The notes below the pieces were generated by a model. It ran no database searches and had not been told where the DNA came from. It saw only the letters and a list, made by a program, of their open reading frames with translations. Positions 35,654 through 47,904 of a DNA stretch of 64,000 bases are shown here, piece by piece. The DNA lies in the NCBI GenBank assembly GCA_905250125.1, contig CAJNOL010000196.1, positions 83,229 through 147,228 of the forward strand, read 5' to 3'. Position 1 is the first letter of the stretch. Every line of letters starts with the position of its first letter. This DNA comes from Rotaria sordida (taxonomy: Eukaryota; Rotifera; Eurotatoria; Philodinida; Philodinidae). The translations under genes were made by a program, and so were the position numbers.

Positions 35654-38014
35654 GCTTTCAATCAATTGGCTTTTTGGATCACATTTTCACCTATTTCACT
35701 AAGTACTCAAATTTATTATGACATTTCATCGACAACTGTCGATTATCTTCTTAATTGGGGACCATTCGTGTTTATTCCCTGTCTACCATTTGCTTATCTT
35801 CTTCTCAACAGAAAAAATGGTTTTCGACACATTGTAATCATTACAGCAATTGTCTCTCTTGTGGCCACTCTCATTCGTATCATACCTTTGATCGTTATCT
35901 CTCCCTCGAATCCGCAATTTAGAACTATCTCTATTCTCTTTCTCCATGTTGGCCAGATTCTTAATGCTCTTTGTAGTCCTTTAGTAATGATACCTGTTTC
36001 TCAATTGTCATGTCTTTGGTTTAGTCCCAATGAGAGAACACGTGCGACCACAGTCGCTATCATGGCAAATAGCTTTGGCTCAACTGCCAGTTTTCTTATC
36101 AATCCATCAATTGTTGCTCGTCCTACGAATCTGCCTTACTTGCTGTACTTTCATTTTGCTTTAGCACTTTTAGCTGCCATTCCTGCTCTCATATATTTTC
36201 CTGCTGAACCACAAACACCTCCATCACATGCAGCTCAGATACTCATGCGTGGAAAAGAGAAAAACACAGATTCAGACTTGAAGACTTACATAAAAGATCT
36301 TCGACAATGTGTTACTAATCGCTCATTTGTTCTACTTGTAACAGTTGGAGGTCTAATGGGAGGAACTTTTGCAATATGGACAGGCTTATTTTCTACGATT
36401 CTCGCTTTTGAGAATTATTCTGAAAAGCAAGCTGGTGAGTTTCGTATATTTCTTTTTCCATATTTACTCTATCTTGATATGAGCGGATTTACGTGAAGAT
36501 TTCTTCTCAAAGTGAAGAGGCTATTACAGTGAGTTGTTTGATATTTTTTCTGAGCTTCGAAGAACATTTTCTAAGCATGTAACACTATCGGAAAAGAGTG
36601 TTGAAGTATTTAGCGAAAAATAGTGAGTCCCTGAGACGCATCCTACAGACCGTGACAGACATTTCAACATACTGTGCTCCTGTGATCTTGTCGCAGATCG
36701 TGATAAGAATTACGAGGATCTTCTTGTACAATTAAAGCAGCTCCGTTGTTTTTCATATATTAGTCTCGTATGGATTATGCTGAAAAGTTTTCTCGATCGA
36801 AACGTACTTTAGTCACAGTAAAACATTTCCAAACCAAATGGGATAGAAGCTGGAAAAAGGGAAATATGGACTTATTGTTTAAGACACTCTTAACGAATCG
36901 GAGTTTTATAGAGAGGTTAGTTTTCAAATAAAAAACTATTTAAACAATCGTAGCAAAGAGAACTCGACTTTGAGACTTTAAATAATAAAGAAAGTTAGAA
37001 CAAAGCATGAAAATTTTGGAATGTGTAAAAAGGCTATAGAATCATACAGAACAATGAAAATCGAATTCGATTTCATCTGAAAATTCTATCAAACTTCTTG
37101 TAGTTCGAATTCTTAACAAAAACAATCCTTCAATATAATCCCTACGGAATAAATAAAAGAAGTACAGTATGTTGAAATGTCTATCACGACCTGTGGAGCG
37201 AGCGAGGAGACACTTGATTTAATTTTTCCGTTATGTACTTCAACACTCATATCAACCGTATTTTACAAACTTCACAAAAACTATGGGAATAAAGTGAAAA
37301 ATTCCAAAACTTTAGTAGAATTAAACATAATATTCGAAAGTCTTCGAAATACATAGATAGAATTATATTTAGTGGTTATTCAAATTATAGTCCTCTTTGC
37401 TCCTCCCCTTACTGCTAAGATTGTGCATGAATTAAAGGATAATGTAGCAACACTAGATTTAGACTTGAATGCAGTCTGATTATTTGTCTATATTTTGATA
37501 AGGCTGGTTCGCTTTTGGATCATCTTTCGGTTCAATCGTTGGCGGCTTTTGCATGAGTGCTCTGGCCGATATACCTCGATTTCAACGTTCATTAAAAACG
37601 TTTATTCTATTGGCATTGATCGGCTGTTTACTCTCAGTAATGTGGTTTCAACTATCTATTCGTACAATTTTTTATAATGTGCCAATTCTTGGTTCGAACC
37701 AAGTCACTATTGGAATTTCTCTCATTCTTGTTGGTGTTTGTAGAGGAGCTGCATTGCCGTTAATCTATGAAAGTTTGGCCGAAATTACGTTTCCACTGCC
37801 AGAATCTCTTTCAGCTTCGGTTCTCCTACAATTGATGAATATTACTGCCGTTATTCTCCTTTTTAGTACTACTGGACGATACAAATTAATGAATTTAATC
37901 GTTGTCATCACTAATCTAGTATCTGTTATCATGGTTGTATTCGTGCGAGTCTCATACAAACGACGAAATGAAGATGGTCGAATGAAGAACGAAACAATTC
38001 TTGGACTCGATTAA
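35654..38014 (+). CDS. SLC49A4 (DIRC2)-like major-facilitator transporter, 5' partial
   Basis: Two exons are visible, 35654-36434 and 37503-38014, joined in frame (the split Gly codon restores EKQAG-WFAFG). The protein starts inside the gap, so the first membrane segments are missing. What remains shows about ten hydrophobic segments. It includes AFNQLAFWITFSPISLS near the start, a TM4-5 block with NALCSPLVMIPVSQLSCLWF, the loop FSPNERTRATTVAIMANSFG, and GLMGGTFAIWTGLF. These match the SLC49/FLVCR group, closest to SLC49A4, which moves small solutes across lysosomal or plasma membranes. The C-terminal half holds GSSFGSIVGGFCMSALAD. The intron is 1068 bp because of a foldback element. AATAAA lies at 38045-38050, 30 bp after the stop. 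The substrate is not known. Confidence 0.85.
36575..37275. mobile_element. foldback element in the transporter intron
   Basis: The left end TGTAACACTATCGG...GTGTTGAAGTATTTAGCG is answered at the right by ACTTCAACACTCATATCAAC and TATTTTACAAA. Inside, CAGACATTTCAACATACTG on the left (about 36656) is answered by CAGTATGTTGAAATGTC (about 37168) on the right. Arms are about 110 bp with an unpaired middle of about 450 bp. The terminal motif recurs at about 9480, 46910 and 58375. No transposase frame is present. Confidence 0.7.
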
Positions 38015-38758
38015 ATCAAATATTTTTCAATTTGAACTATTCATAATAAAACATCTAACATATTATTCTGACTAAAATTTTTTATTTTCTTATTGTCATC
38101 AGTTAAATTGGATTATAATTTAATTTTTATTAAAGTGATAATTTTGTTTTTGAAGAAAAGTTCTATTAATATTTTTCGGGTGTGAATCTTCTCTTCACCG
38201 ACAACCTCACTCACCCATACCTACATCCACATCTACACTCTGTAGCAAAACCCACAAAAATATTCTTTCTTAAGAAAAGTATCAGACCTAACAAAAGTAA
38301 TGAAATATTCGGAATTTATTGCAGAGTGAATGAATAAAAAAAATATACAGAAGGACTACGTCAGATCAGTCAACTTTGTGACCGACACACATATATTCAT
38401 AATTATAGACGAAGTACGAAAAGAGAACAGTTTAGTACGAAGTTTTCTTATTGCAATACCTTTGCATTTATTCTATGAAACCTATTCCATTGCAAAATCT
38501 GAAAAGGTTTTATACGAAACCATATTGAGATTTCGTATTTTCGGTCGTAACCTTATACGATTTAGTAAAGTACCACGAAAATATGTATGTTTCGTATGAT
38601 GCCAATTTCTTTTTTTTGTCAGTGTGTGTGCATATAATTAATTTGAAAAATCGCTAGCAATAGTTTAAAAACCTAGTCTTCGAAGAATCTATTCAAGATT
38701 AGTGACTTGACAATGTTTTTAATTCGGATTTCTATTAATGAAAATGTACAGGCAAGAT
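38015..38758. other. between transporter and ADP-ribosyltransferase (convergent)
   Basis: Contains the transporter poly(A) signal and a C-rich telomere-like tract, CCCATACCTACATCCACATC (about 38213-38232). No gene was seen. The open frame at 38330-38599 is not supported by any feature. Confidence 0.45.
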
Positions 38759-41465
38759 TTAGTCATTCAAGTGAGCAATTAGCAATTGCCATTGTTCTTC
38801 ATCCATATTTCTATCAACTATCAACTTTATGTACCACAGATTGTTGCCAGTTTTTTCAACACTTTGAATACGACAGATGGTTGCCATAGAAAAAAGAACT
38901 TCTTCTTCATCTCGATAAATACTCTGGTATTCGATTCGTGCGAAAGGAATATTGAGAGGCAAACGAGTATCTACCGATATTTCGAAAACTACAGACACGT
39001 AACCTTTCTCGAGATCTGAAGTTCCTTCGCCGGCAAAGAACAGAGCGGCTTGGTGATTATTAGTTGTAGAGAGAAAGCTATTCATGGAAATAAGACTGCA
39101 TTGGTATTGTTGCAGACGTTCAAGTTCTGTGTAAGGCATTATTTGCCCTCGATACAGTGCAAGGTTCGGCTGATCCTGAGGTAGTGATCGAAGGTAGTCA
39201 ATTTGCAATCTGGCTAGTTGGTTGTGCAAATCATAGATAAAATAGCGCAGTTTGATGATTATATCATAATTTTCCTGTCGAAGAGCTTTATTCAGAGTTC
39301 GAAAGAGAAACCCATTGCGACTGTACCACAAAACAGCATCTTCACTTCGATAGTTCTGTTCGAAATCATCTATTTGATTTAAATTGTTTCTGTTACCGGT
39401 GTATTTCAATCGGCACAGTTCGATGAGCTCTTCCTTGGCAAAGTCATTTGGTTCAAGTCGGAGAACTACATCGACGAGAACTTGAAATCTTAGGAACGAT
39501 ACATTGTTTGCATCCAAATAACGAAAGTATAGTTGTCCACTGTCTGACGTAAAGCGATGTTGTTCATCAATAAGTTTAGCCCATGGACTAATAAGTGAAC
39601 GAAACTGCTCATCTTCTTCATCGATAGCAGTTGCTTCAAGGTACCAGTAGAATTCTGTGCGTTCTACTTTATCTATTCGAACTAATCCATGATATGAGAC
39701 AATCACAATATCATCACCGAAAGATTGGCTGCTGTGAGAGAAAGTTGCATAAATCATTTTTTCACACTTTGTAGGAATATTGATCTTTTCCATAAGGGGT
39801 TGTCTGCATGGATCCTTCATATCTCCCGTTGCAAAACATTTCGCGTTGCTTTCGTCGAAAGAGCAGCATGTGAATGCGTTTCTGGCAACAAGACAACCTA
39901 CTAAAGAGGCCAGGTCTTCGACTGTTCGAATGTGGCATTGAACTCCTCGATAAATAGAACGCCAGGTGCATTGCGCATCTGGTTTCTTAATCTGGTGTTC
40001 CACTTGGGACTTCAAATAGCAAATACCATAGCGTAATGTAAAAATTCTGCTTATATCTTTGCTGGATGAATTTGAAGTCAGATTCGGATAGATTGGATTA
40101 ATTGTTGTGTACAAAGTGATAGGATTAGAAATATTATCAAGTAATTTCGAGATTGCTCTAAAGATTCCATGAACTGATGTTGCGATATTTTTTTACTCAA
40201 TGAATAAATAAGGTCCTATTGACTATCTTAATTGATTTTGAGATCAAAAGAGATGACTTTAAAGTATCGGAACGATGAACGCACACACGTTACACACTTC
40301 TCAGTCGTTCTTTTTTTTTGGTTTATTACTTATGCATTCCATATTGAGTTTACTAATGTAATATAAAAAATAATAAAGTGATAGAATATGCCCCATGGTG
40401 GTGATGAATGATATGATAGTACAAACAGTTATGAGTTTATCATGTTTGTATCTTGTCTCGATTAAAGACTATTTTCACGTCATTATAACATATGTACATG
40501 GAAGTTTTACGTGGATTCCAATCCCTTAACCAGTATCTCTATAGCTCCAGATGAAATAGCATATTGTCACTTCTAAGAACTTAATTTGAATTGCGAAAAG
40601 AGTAGTTGATGAGTTGGTATTCGTGTCACTGAAGGAATAGTTGTCCTTACTTTGTGCCGATAACTGTGAGATGTCCGACGAATATTTTCATGAAAATAAA
40701 AATCTTAAAGGGATACTCATCGCCAAAATAGACTATGATATTATGTTCAATATCAAAGACATGTTCTAAAAGTTTTCGATACATTTCTTTAAAGAAAGCG
40801 AGCGTTTTTATTGACTGATATTTTGAGCAGATCAGTAGTTCAACTGATCAAAGTTCGTAAAGAACGTAACGGTACTCTGTATACTAAAAATTCTAATCTC
40901 ATTAGGGAAACATAGTCCTTGATACTCATACTTACTGCTTATTTTGTTGCTGGGTCTTATGGTTTAAGTAAGTTAAAAACTCTCTTTTCGACACCTCAGT
41001 ATGATGGAGGTGTGACAAAATATTGAACAACATATAATACCAGACGTATTTAGCAATTTCGGTGGTTAAATCTAAATAACTTTCACGATGTGTTGGTCCG
41101 AATGTTAATGGATTTCCGATAGTAATAACATGATATGAAATATTGTTGTTAAAATGAATCAAATTTCCCTTTATATCAAACACATAAATAGTACCGGAGA
41201 CATTGCGCAACACATCCTGGTAACTGTCTATCATGTCACTTGAAATTATTACCATCAGTTTGTTCATAGTAGTTCGGTTTAATAATGATAAGAACCTCCG
41301 ACATTCTTTATTGTTAGTAAACTCAATGACTTGAACATAATTCAAAATAACAATAAGTGCTGGGCAACAGTTGAGTGAGATTCCGATTAGAAGAACAATC
41401 GGTTGATACACTTTGTGAGTATTTCTGTTCACAAACAGACGATATTGAATCGGAGGTGTTACCAT
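38759..41465 (-). CDS. mono-ADP-ribosyltransferase, R-S-E type (two exons, 642 aa)
   Basis: Exons 41465-40936 (GTAAGT donor) and 40157-38759 (CTTTAG acceptor); the total is 1929 nt and the junction is in frame. The upstream exon carries the N-terminal module common in rotifer versions (RNVSGTIYVFDIKGNL). The middle has DAVLWYSRNGFLFRTLNKAL, also typical. The catalytic domain is C-terminal: LALYRGQ with Arg near residue 513, the SFLSTT motif near 538-542, and RDEEEVLF with the ExE glutamates near 594-596. These three give the R-S-E signature of enzymes that transfer ADP-ribose from NAD to arginine. A hydrophobic stretch (QPIVLLIGISLNCCPALIVI) near the N-terminus might be a membrane segment. 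The central Cys-rich part (residues about 240-310) was not recognised. Joining the two exons is inference; the catalytic part is secure. Confidence 0.82.
40158..40935. other. intron of the ADP-ribosyltransferase gene
   Basis: A 778-bp intron by the model above. No inverted repeat longer than about 15 bp or other gene was resolved in it. Confidence 0.4.
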
Positions 41466-44400
41466 CGTTAGCTATGAACAAATCTTATATCACTGAGAAT
41501 ATGACTTAACTAAAATACAAAGAGAAGTCTATCTTTTTATCAAGTACCACAATCAAGAGAATGTGTGGAAAGAGAACAGTCAACTAAGGTTTTACTCTAC
41601 TCCCGCTTATTGCTTCAGACAGATATTGCTAAGAGAGAACGAGTCAATTTTACTTTGTATGCCTGATGCAATTAACAGTGTTTAACTAAGGTATATATAG
41701 AGAGATATTTGTAATTTATGTATATTTTTCTCGGTTTTCTTGTCTCCTGATTTGACATAAAAGCTCTCTAGTAAGCGAGGTTAATAGTTAAGGCTAGCTC
41801 ATTTTCACTAGACAAACAGAAAGGAAAAAGATGTAATTCGCATAAGGTATAAAAAAGTCAAAAACATAAGTAAGAAACGAAATATATATTCGCCACTCTC
41901 AAGTCTATTTGCAACAATATCTATTTTTTACCTGCGCACTTAAGTATGATTAGATGAGGAGCGACCGTATACACTCGTACAACAACACTATGGGGAATAT
42001 TCTAAGTCAATCATGTGTTAGATCGATATCCGAATTAAAATTGATGTAGAAGAATGTAGGCGATTGGACTACCATTTCGTAGGCTTTCATCAAGAAAGAT
42101 GATTTTTGACGAATTTTCATCTATACTGTAAGCTGAATAGAAACAGAGTAGAAAAAAGAATAGCTGGATGATCAGTACTATTTGGAGAAGTTTGATCAAA
42201 CGAATAGCTCTCATATTTATACGCAGAACTTTTTAAATTATACAATTCTTTACTTGCTCAGTCTCTAGTACTTATTCATAAACACTTGTGATCATTCAGA
42301 CGTAATGAAGTATATGCACATGTTGTTCGAAATGTATATTTTTCGATGGGCATAATCAGCCATATGTTTGCCAACACTCTCAAGCGCTTTTTGTGCAGAG
42401 AAAGCGGAAGCAAGACAACTTTAGGTGCAAATGTACCCTTCCGATTTTCGTGACTCCTCTATCATTGACAAACCCGTAATGATAAAGTAGACAGACTATG
42501 GTTTACATTCAACATTCTAGCGTAAGAGCTGGCAGAAATCCTAAAGACGCATTCTTCAATTATTGATATTCTTGACTTCTATCACTTGAAACAAAAACAT
42601 AGTCTTGAACAGCTCCATGATCAGTTGAAAAATCCTCATTCAGTTGATGAATGACAAATAAAAAACATTACATCTATAATACTTGCAAGCAACATTCATT
42701 GTTTAAAAATACGCACGTACACTAAACCAAACTCATGTTTTGTTTCGATGATGTCTTTTCTGCTTTTTTTTCTACTAGAATAATGCATCTATTAATACGT
42801 TCATTTACTGATACTGCTCTGGTACGAATAGCTTTTATTTCAACTGAAGTAAATATGCATGATAATCAATTGAAAAAATACTACCATGTGAAATGATGAA
42901 TCATTACATAGTTGCTTATGTCAGCAATTGGTAAGAGAACTGAGGAGACCACGTTGGCATACAAAAAATGATCGAAAAATATGAAACGTGGAGCTTATTT
43001 ACCTGAAAGAAAATGAATTTAATGTCTACCTTTTCTAGCCTAAGTCGACGAATGCCAAGAACGATGACAAAAGGACGTTAATAGTAAAGAGAAAATCCGA
43101 GGTCAACTTTTGCTCTAATACAAATATTAATTATTCCCTTTTCTGAAAGAAAGGGTTATATCCAAGAAAATATTTTTAAAGTTTGTCAGCTCAAGTCAAT
43201 CAGATTTCAGACACAATATATCCAACAGAAAAACATCTATTCCTTGTGTGCGGGTGGGTCAATGAATAAAACACCATTAATACTCACATCCACGCCCACA
43301 CCCGTACCCACACCTTTTCGTTGTCGACTCATCTCTCTCACATGATGGAAGAGAACCTTGTCCGTCGAAATTTGGGCATACTAGTTCTCGTGAAAATAAA
43401 TTTCTCTTTTCGTCGAATCGATTGATCTGTTGGTGTGAAGTATTAGTCTTTAAGTTTCAGTAGCATCGATGACAATCGCATTAAAATCTTATTCACCACA
43501 AACGATAATCAACGTTTCAAAGACTTCTAGGTTCAACTAGTGTCGCAGTCACCAATGGAACTCGAGGAGGTCAGCATCGTAGCACAGATATTCAAACGAA
43601 AACTGAAATAGTATTAACAACTTGAAGGTAGATCTATGAGTATGTGTTGAATGAGCACCATTAGGAAAAATATTTGATAGACGAAGTTTGTGGAGCTTGC
43701 GCCAGATGAATCTTGCAGCTTTTAGATATTCATGTGAGTAACGGAGAAATGTAGACCCAGAACCACACACTCGCTTACATCGACACCCACATCCATTCTC
43801 ATATCCAAAATAGTTAGACAGAAAAAAAAACTCGTAGTTATCTAAGATCACATTTTGCTATTTGAAGTCAACATCGACATTTTCAAATCTTGCACTTGAT
43901 GTCTTCATTGTTTCTTGGATGGTTATAGTGTCCTTTATCTTACTTTTGCACGCTATCCTGTACATGAAAAACTTCTTGTCGATGATCAACTCTTTCTTTA
44001 GTACAGGAGAAGAAAAATCAAAACACGATGACAACATATAATAAGTCATCGCAGTATGAAGTATACCTTGTAGATGAGTTGTACAGCCGGCAAAGTTTTT
44101 TCAGGATTTTTTATTTCGATCTTCTTCACTTTTGGTCTTTGACCAGTGAATTAGTAAGAAGAGAATATTACAATTATACATTCAACTTGAATTGTTAGTA
44201 TTAGAAGAGTATGATAACACGTCCAAAGGAAAAAAAACAAAATTTAACATCCTAAACTCATTAAAACAAACACGGATGAGGACCAAAATTGGGCATTGTT
44301 ACAATTGATTAAATAAACTCCGCACTCTACTCGTACGCAAGTATTAATCTAGTGCCAAAAGTGAGATAATTCGAAGATATCTTTCCAATTCCAATTGATT

Positions 44401-44549
44401 GTAAATTTTACCGGTATTAATTATATGAAAACATCAATTATTCTAATGATTTTGATGTAAAAAGTTACAAGTTTTCTTCATAAAAAAACCACAAATAATT
44501 AATTATTAGACAAATGACAAGTAAAGTAAGACCATAGATAACATGAAAA
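41466..44549. other. gene-poor stretch with C-rich telomere-like tracts
   Basis: No convincing exon was seen. At about 43245-43315 a GTGTGCGGGTGGG tract on the left faces CCACGCCCACACCCGTACCC on the right. At about 43750-43800 CCAGAACCACACACTCG and CACCCACATCCATTC occur. The open frames at 43549-43851 and 43858-44049 overlap these tracts and lack domain features. Confidence 0.5.
43245..43315 (-). repeat. interstitial telomere-like GT-rich tract
   Basis: On the minus strand it reads GGTGTGGGTACGGGTGTGGG, with two TGTGGG words, followed by CGTGGATGTGAG. TGTGGG is, from memory, the telomeric unit reported for bdelloids. Related tracts are at 38213-38240 and 43750-43800. Confidence 0.45.
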
Positions 44550-45516
44550 TCATCTTGCCAAAGGAACAATGCGTTGTGGTCGTCGCCACCATAAGATTTG
44601 ATCTTTCACTGTACGACGAAAACGAGGTGATGAAAACATGAAAAGATAGAATCGTCCCTAAAAACGCACGACAAAAACTGAACATTATAATTCACAAAAC
44701 ACTTACTGCATAGGCAACTGAACCAAAAAGATAAGTAATGTTAGAAGCCAATGCCTCCTTGGCTTTTCGATCAGCACTCTTTTCATTATTCATCGTAATA
44801 ATTGCATAAGCATTGTAAATAACATATGGACTAAGACCTATTAAGGTAAGCAAAACTTGAATGAAAATTATCATTGTCAATTGTCGGTCAATACGTAGAC
44901 GCGTGAGAATAATTGTTTTTCTTATGTTTCGATAAGCTAAGATTCCAAATGTCATCGTTATTAAAATAGGTATACCACTGAGAATAATACCGAGGAAAAA
45001 TACAGTATAAACATAAAATGCATCAGTGGTATAAATACAAACGCCTGTAATTGGTGACATGTCCTGATAATATAACCAAAGGGTACTATGAAGCCACCAG
45101 ATAATAACAACGGATAAAGAAGCTCGATATGCATTTTTAATACTGCTCCATTGACGAAATCGAACATGTTGCGATGTGATTAGAAACTGATCAATAGTAG
45201 ACAAACATACACAAGCCAAAGGAATTGTACTAAAACTTGCAAGAAAAAAATAACGAACCTTGCACCAAACGATAGAAATACGCGCCATGTCAATGTCTAG
45301 ATATGCGGCAACGACACGTGGACCAAAGGCAGTCATAAATTGACCACATTCATGTATAGCGGCAATAATAAAATAGAATGTACATGGAGTCTTTCGGTAA
45401 TAGGATACTTTCGTAAACATGAACACCTGCATCACACTACCCATAAGCCCTATAATCACGAAAAATAGACCAACATTGAGCGTAATTAGTCGATTAATAT
45501 AGTCCAATGACGTCAT
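44550..45516 (-). CDS. divergent rhodopsin-like receptor (two exons, 305 aa)
   Basis: Exon 1 is 45516-44707, ending at a GTAAGT donor; exon 2 is 44657-44550. The junction is in phase 0, and the second exon supplies GRFYLFMFSSPRFRRTVKDQ, completing TM7 and the cytoplasmic tail. Seven hydrophobic segments are clear: TM1 LNVGLFFVIIGLMGSVMQVF, TM2 CTFYFIIAAIHECGQ, TM3 IPLACVCLSTIDQFLIT (the DRY position reads DQF), TM4 SVVIIWWLHSTLWLYY, TM5 IILSGIPILITMTFGILAY, TM6 LTMIIFIQVLLTLIGLSPYV and TM7 ITYLFGSVAYAGRFYLFM. It is short, with almost no N-terminal tail. This type is common in bdelloids; the ligand is unknown. Confidence 0.85.
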
Positions 45517-47394
45517 GAGTTATTTTGCCAATCAACACACTAGAAATCGAAGAATGTCACCTTAAAAGTGTTAGAAACCATTATACCTATGTAGTTTATA
45601 CGCAACTACATAAGATCCCTCCGCCGTCAAAAACCGATTTCACGTCGGATACATTTAAATTGCCAGAAATTTTCAGGATATGTTGGAGTAGTAGTGAAGA
45701 GACTATGCTAAAATTTTCATTTATATAACATAACATTTGAGAGAGATATCTATTAAACAGAAATCAGCAATAGTTCATTTGGCAACTCAAAATTTTCTTT
45801 CGATCCTCTTAGTATATATTTATTCTTTTCTTTTTTTTATTTAGAAGAGTGTGTCAGGATAGAGGAGATGACAGCGAAGAAAAGGAATTACAAGTCCAAT
45901 TTCTCGAGAAACTCTTAATAAATAGCGTTCTAATAATAATAGTGCTGTTTTATATACTAACAAAAAAATCGTAATTGAAAAAAGCAGCTTTGTCATGATT
46001 CGCACCATGGGATGTTCTTTCAAATTAAATAAGGTAATTGGTTATAAATAAGCTTCTTAGGAAATTGTGAGATGCACAATTAAAAAAAAACATAAACAGA
46101 GAAATAAACATAAGGTTTTCTGTTTTTTTCTAAAGATAGCATAGTTTTCAAGAATGTGATGATAAAAATCATAAAAAATTTTGGCTAAAAGAATGTACCG
46201 AGTAAAGAAATAATCTCATTTATGAAAGATCAGACCCCGGTCTATCCTCCTAGGCATATATCTTAATTTTGATCACTTTGACGAAAATTGACTTTTTTTT
46301 TGACAGGGAGTGGACTTTAAAAAAAGAATGTCGAAATGTAGGTCTATCTATTAATCTATACTTATGCGTTCAATGTCAGATCGATAAGTTTTCCAAAGTT
46401 TGAGCAAACTATAGAGCTAGTTTTTGACAAGAGTAAAAGTAAAATGACTAATCAAATCGGAATTTCTCGTGTGAGAAATATTGATATGTAGTTAGACAAA
46501 TGAGTGCTCTCTATTCAAATGAATACTTTATTTATCCATGAAAGAGAACGGTGATAACATTTCCATTCAAGACTTCTGCAGAAAAAGGATTGACGTTGAT
46601 AAAATACGAGAGTAAAGTGAAAAAAATGATGGTAATGCTGAAGCCGCTTTGATGTCTCGAGGTCTTGAGAAAAAAGCTACTGACGTGATCTCTACAGAAT
46701 TAAAATGTGCAACACCGCGTAGTTACTGTTACTAATTAATTACAGAATATCGCTTTATTCTATCTATTTTGAAACGCATTTCTTCATTATTCTTTTATTT
46801 AGTCCTTCAAAAATGCAGCTAGAAAATAGTACATATATGAAAACGAGGTATTATTGATATACGGTCTGTGAATAGAGAGGGAGCTGTCCAAATTTCTACC
46901 TCTATAATTCCACACTCCGTTTAGATTGTATTTTACAATAAAAAGTATTGCTGTTATAAGAAATGCATGCACAAATAGAGAAAAAAAAGAAAAAAACGTT
47001 TTAATTTCTCACATACGAGCACTGCACCTTTTTCTTTATTCTAACTTGAAGGCAAATTTTTCACAAGAAACAACGTAATTGAACGAACAAGAAAAACAAT
47101 TTGTATGTGTAGGAGTGCATATTAAAAAAATAGGCGAAAGTGGAAGATAAAAAAGCGAATCATTTCAACTGTCTGAAACATCATTTATGCTAAAGATAAT
47201 ACAATCTTCCACATCTTAGATAGAAAAAATGAGTAAGAAAAAGAAAGAAATGAAATGTCAAAAATAAATGAAGGCATGGATGAAGATTAAACGACTTAAC
47301 AACTACTGGAAAAAAACCAAGAAAGAGATAGACATGAAATAGAATAGAAAGAAGGAAGGAAAGATAGAGAGAAGTAGATATCAGAGAAAACGCA
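45517..47394. other. intergenic; one dispersed-repeat copy
   Basis: No certain gene was seen. A 60-codon open frame on the minus strand (46023-45841) has a hydrophobic segment, but nothing else supports it. About 46600-46950 is a dispersed repeat listed separately. Confidence 0.45.
46600..46950. repeat. dispersed repeat, copy 1 (partner near 57940-58410)
   Basis: Shared blocks in the same order at both places include AAAAAAGCT, then AAAATGTG, GTTACTGTT or GTAACTGTT, TTTATTCTATCTATT or TTTATTCGATCTATT, and TTGACATACGG or TTGATATACGG. Both end with TTTAGAT(T/C)GT(A/G)TTTTACA, the terminal motif also found at about 9480 and 37240. There is no coding capacity. Confidence 0.55.
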
Positions 47395-47785
47395 CCGAAA
47401 TACGACGTTCATTAAATCATCAATAACCTTGTCCCGCCATCACTTCGCTGCACCGTACCGAGGTTGATGTGCGCCTACAAAATAAAACGAACTTACATTT
47501 TTCGTAACCCGTTCATTATGTATTCTATTAACATGACCAAGTCATCTCAGCCGATTCCTTCTCAGAATATTTTCTAGGTAAGACTATACAGTTAGATGGA
47601 GCACCGTTTTATTTCACATACTGTCTCCTAGTGTAACATCAATGCTGGTTTCCAGTCATCGCATGTAAAAAGTATTGAGTCTTCTCTCTTCAGGCATTGT
47701 GAATGTCCATATTTCACTTCCATAGAGAAGTATTGATAAGTGACAGGCTCAAAAAACTCTCAATTTGGCTTCTACTAAACCAGTT
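47395..47785 (-). pseudogene. degenerate C-terminal tail of a non-LTR retrotransposon (LINE)
   Basis: The minus strand reads VEAKLRVF, stop, ACHLSILLYGSEIWTFTMPE, continuing to RRLNTFYMR and a stop. After a region of indels it resumes with NILRRNRLR, a stop where Trp is expected, LGHVNRIHNERVTKN, and lastly GAHQPRYGAAK, a stop, WRDKVIDDLM. LLYGSEIWT, RRNRLRWLGHV and the closing RWRDKV-like block are the hallmark tail of LINE reverse-transcriptase polyproteins. At least four stops show it is dead. The reverse-transcriptase core itself is not present. Confidence 0.75.
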
Positions 47786-47904
47786 TTTCTCTAGAAGATT
47801 ATTTTACACAGAATAATAAATGTGGATGGATATGATTGGAGCCGAAACACTTTTCTTAGACGGACTAGGAGAAAAAAGTCCTCAAAAATGAAAAACGCCA
47901 TTTT

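Noticed and set aside
43549..43851. 100-codon minus-strand open frame with Gly/Cys repeats
   Set aside because: The Gly/Cys pattern comes from the GT-rich telomere-like tract at 43750-43800; nothing else supports coding.
45841..46023. 60-codon membrane peptide
   Set aside because: One hydrophobic segment in AT-rich DNA is common by chance; no splice or conservation evidence.
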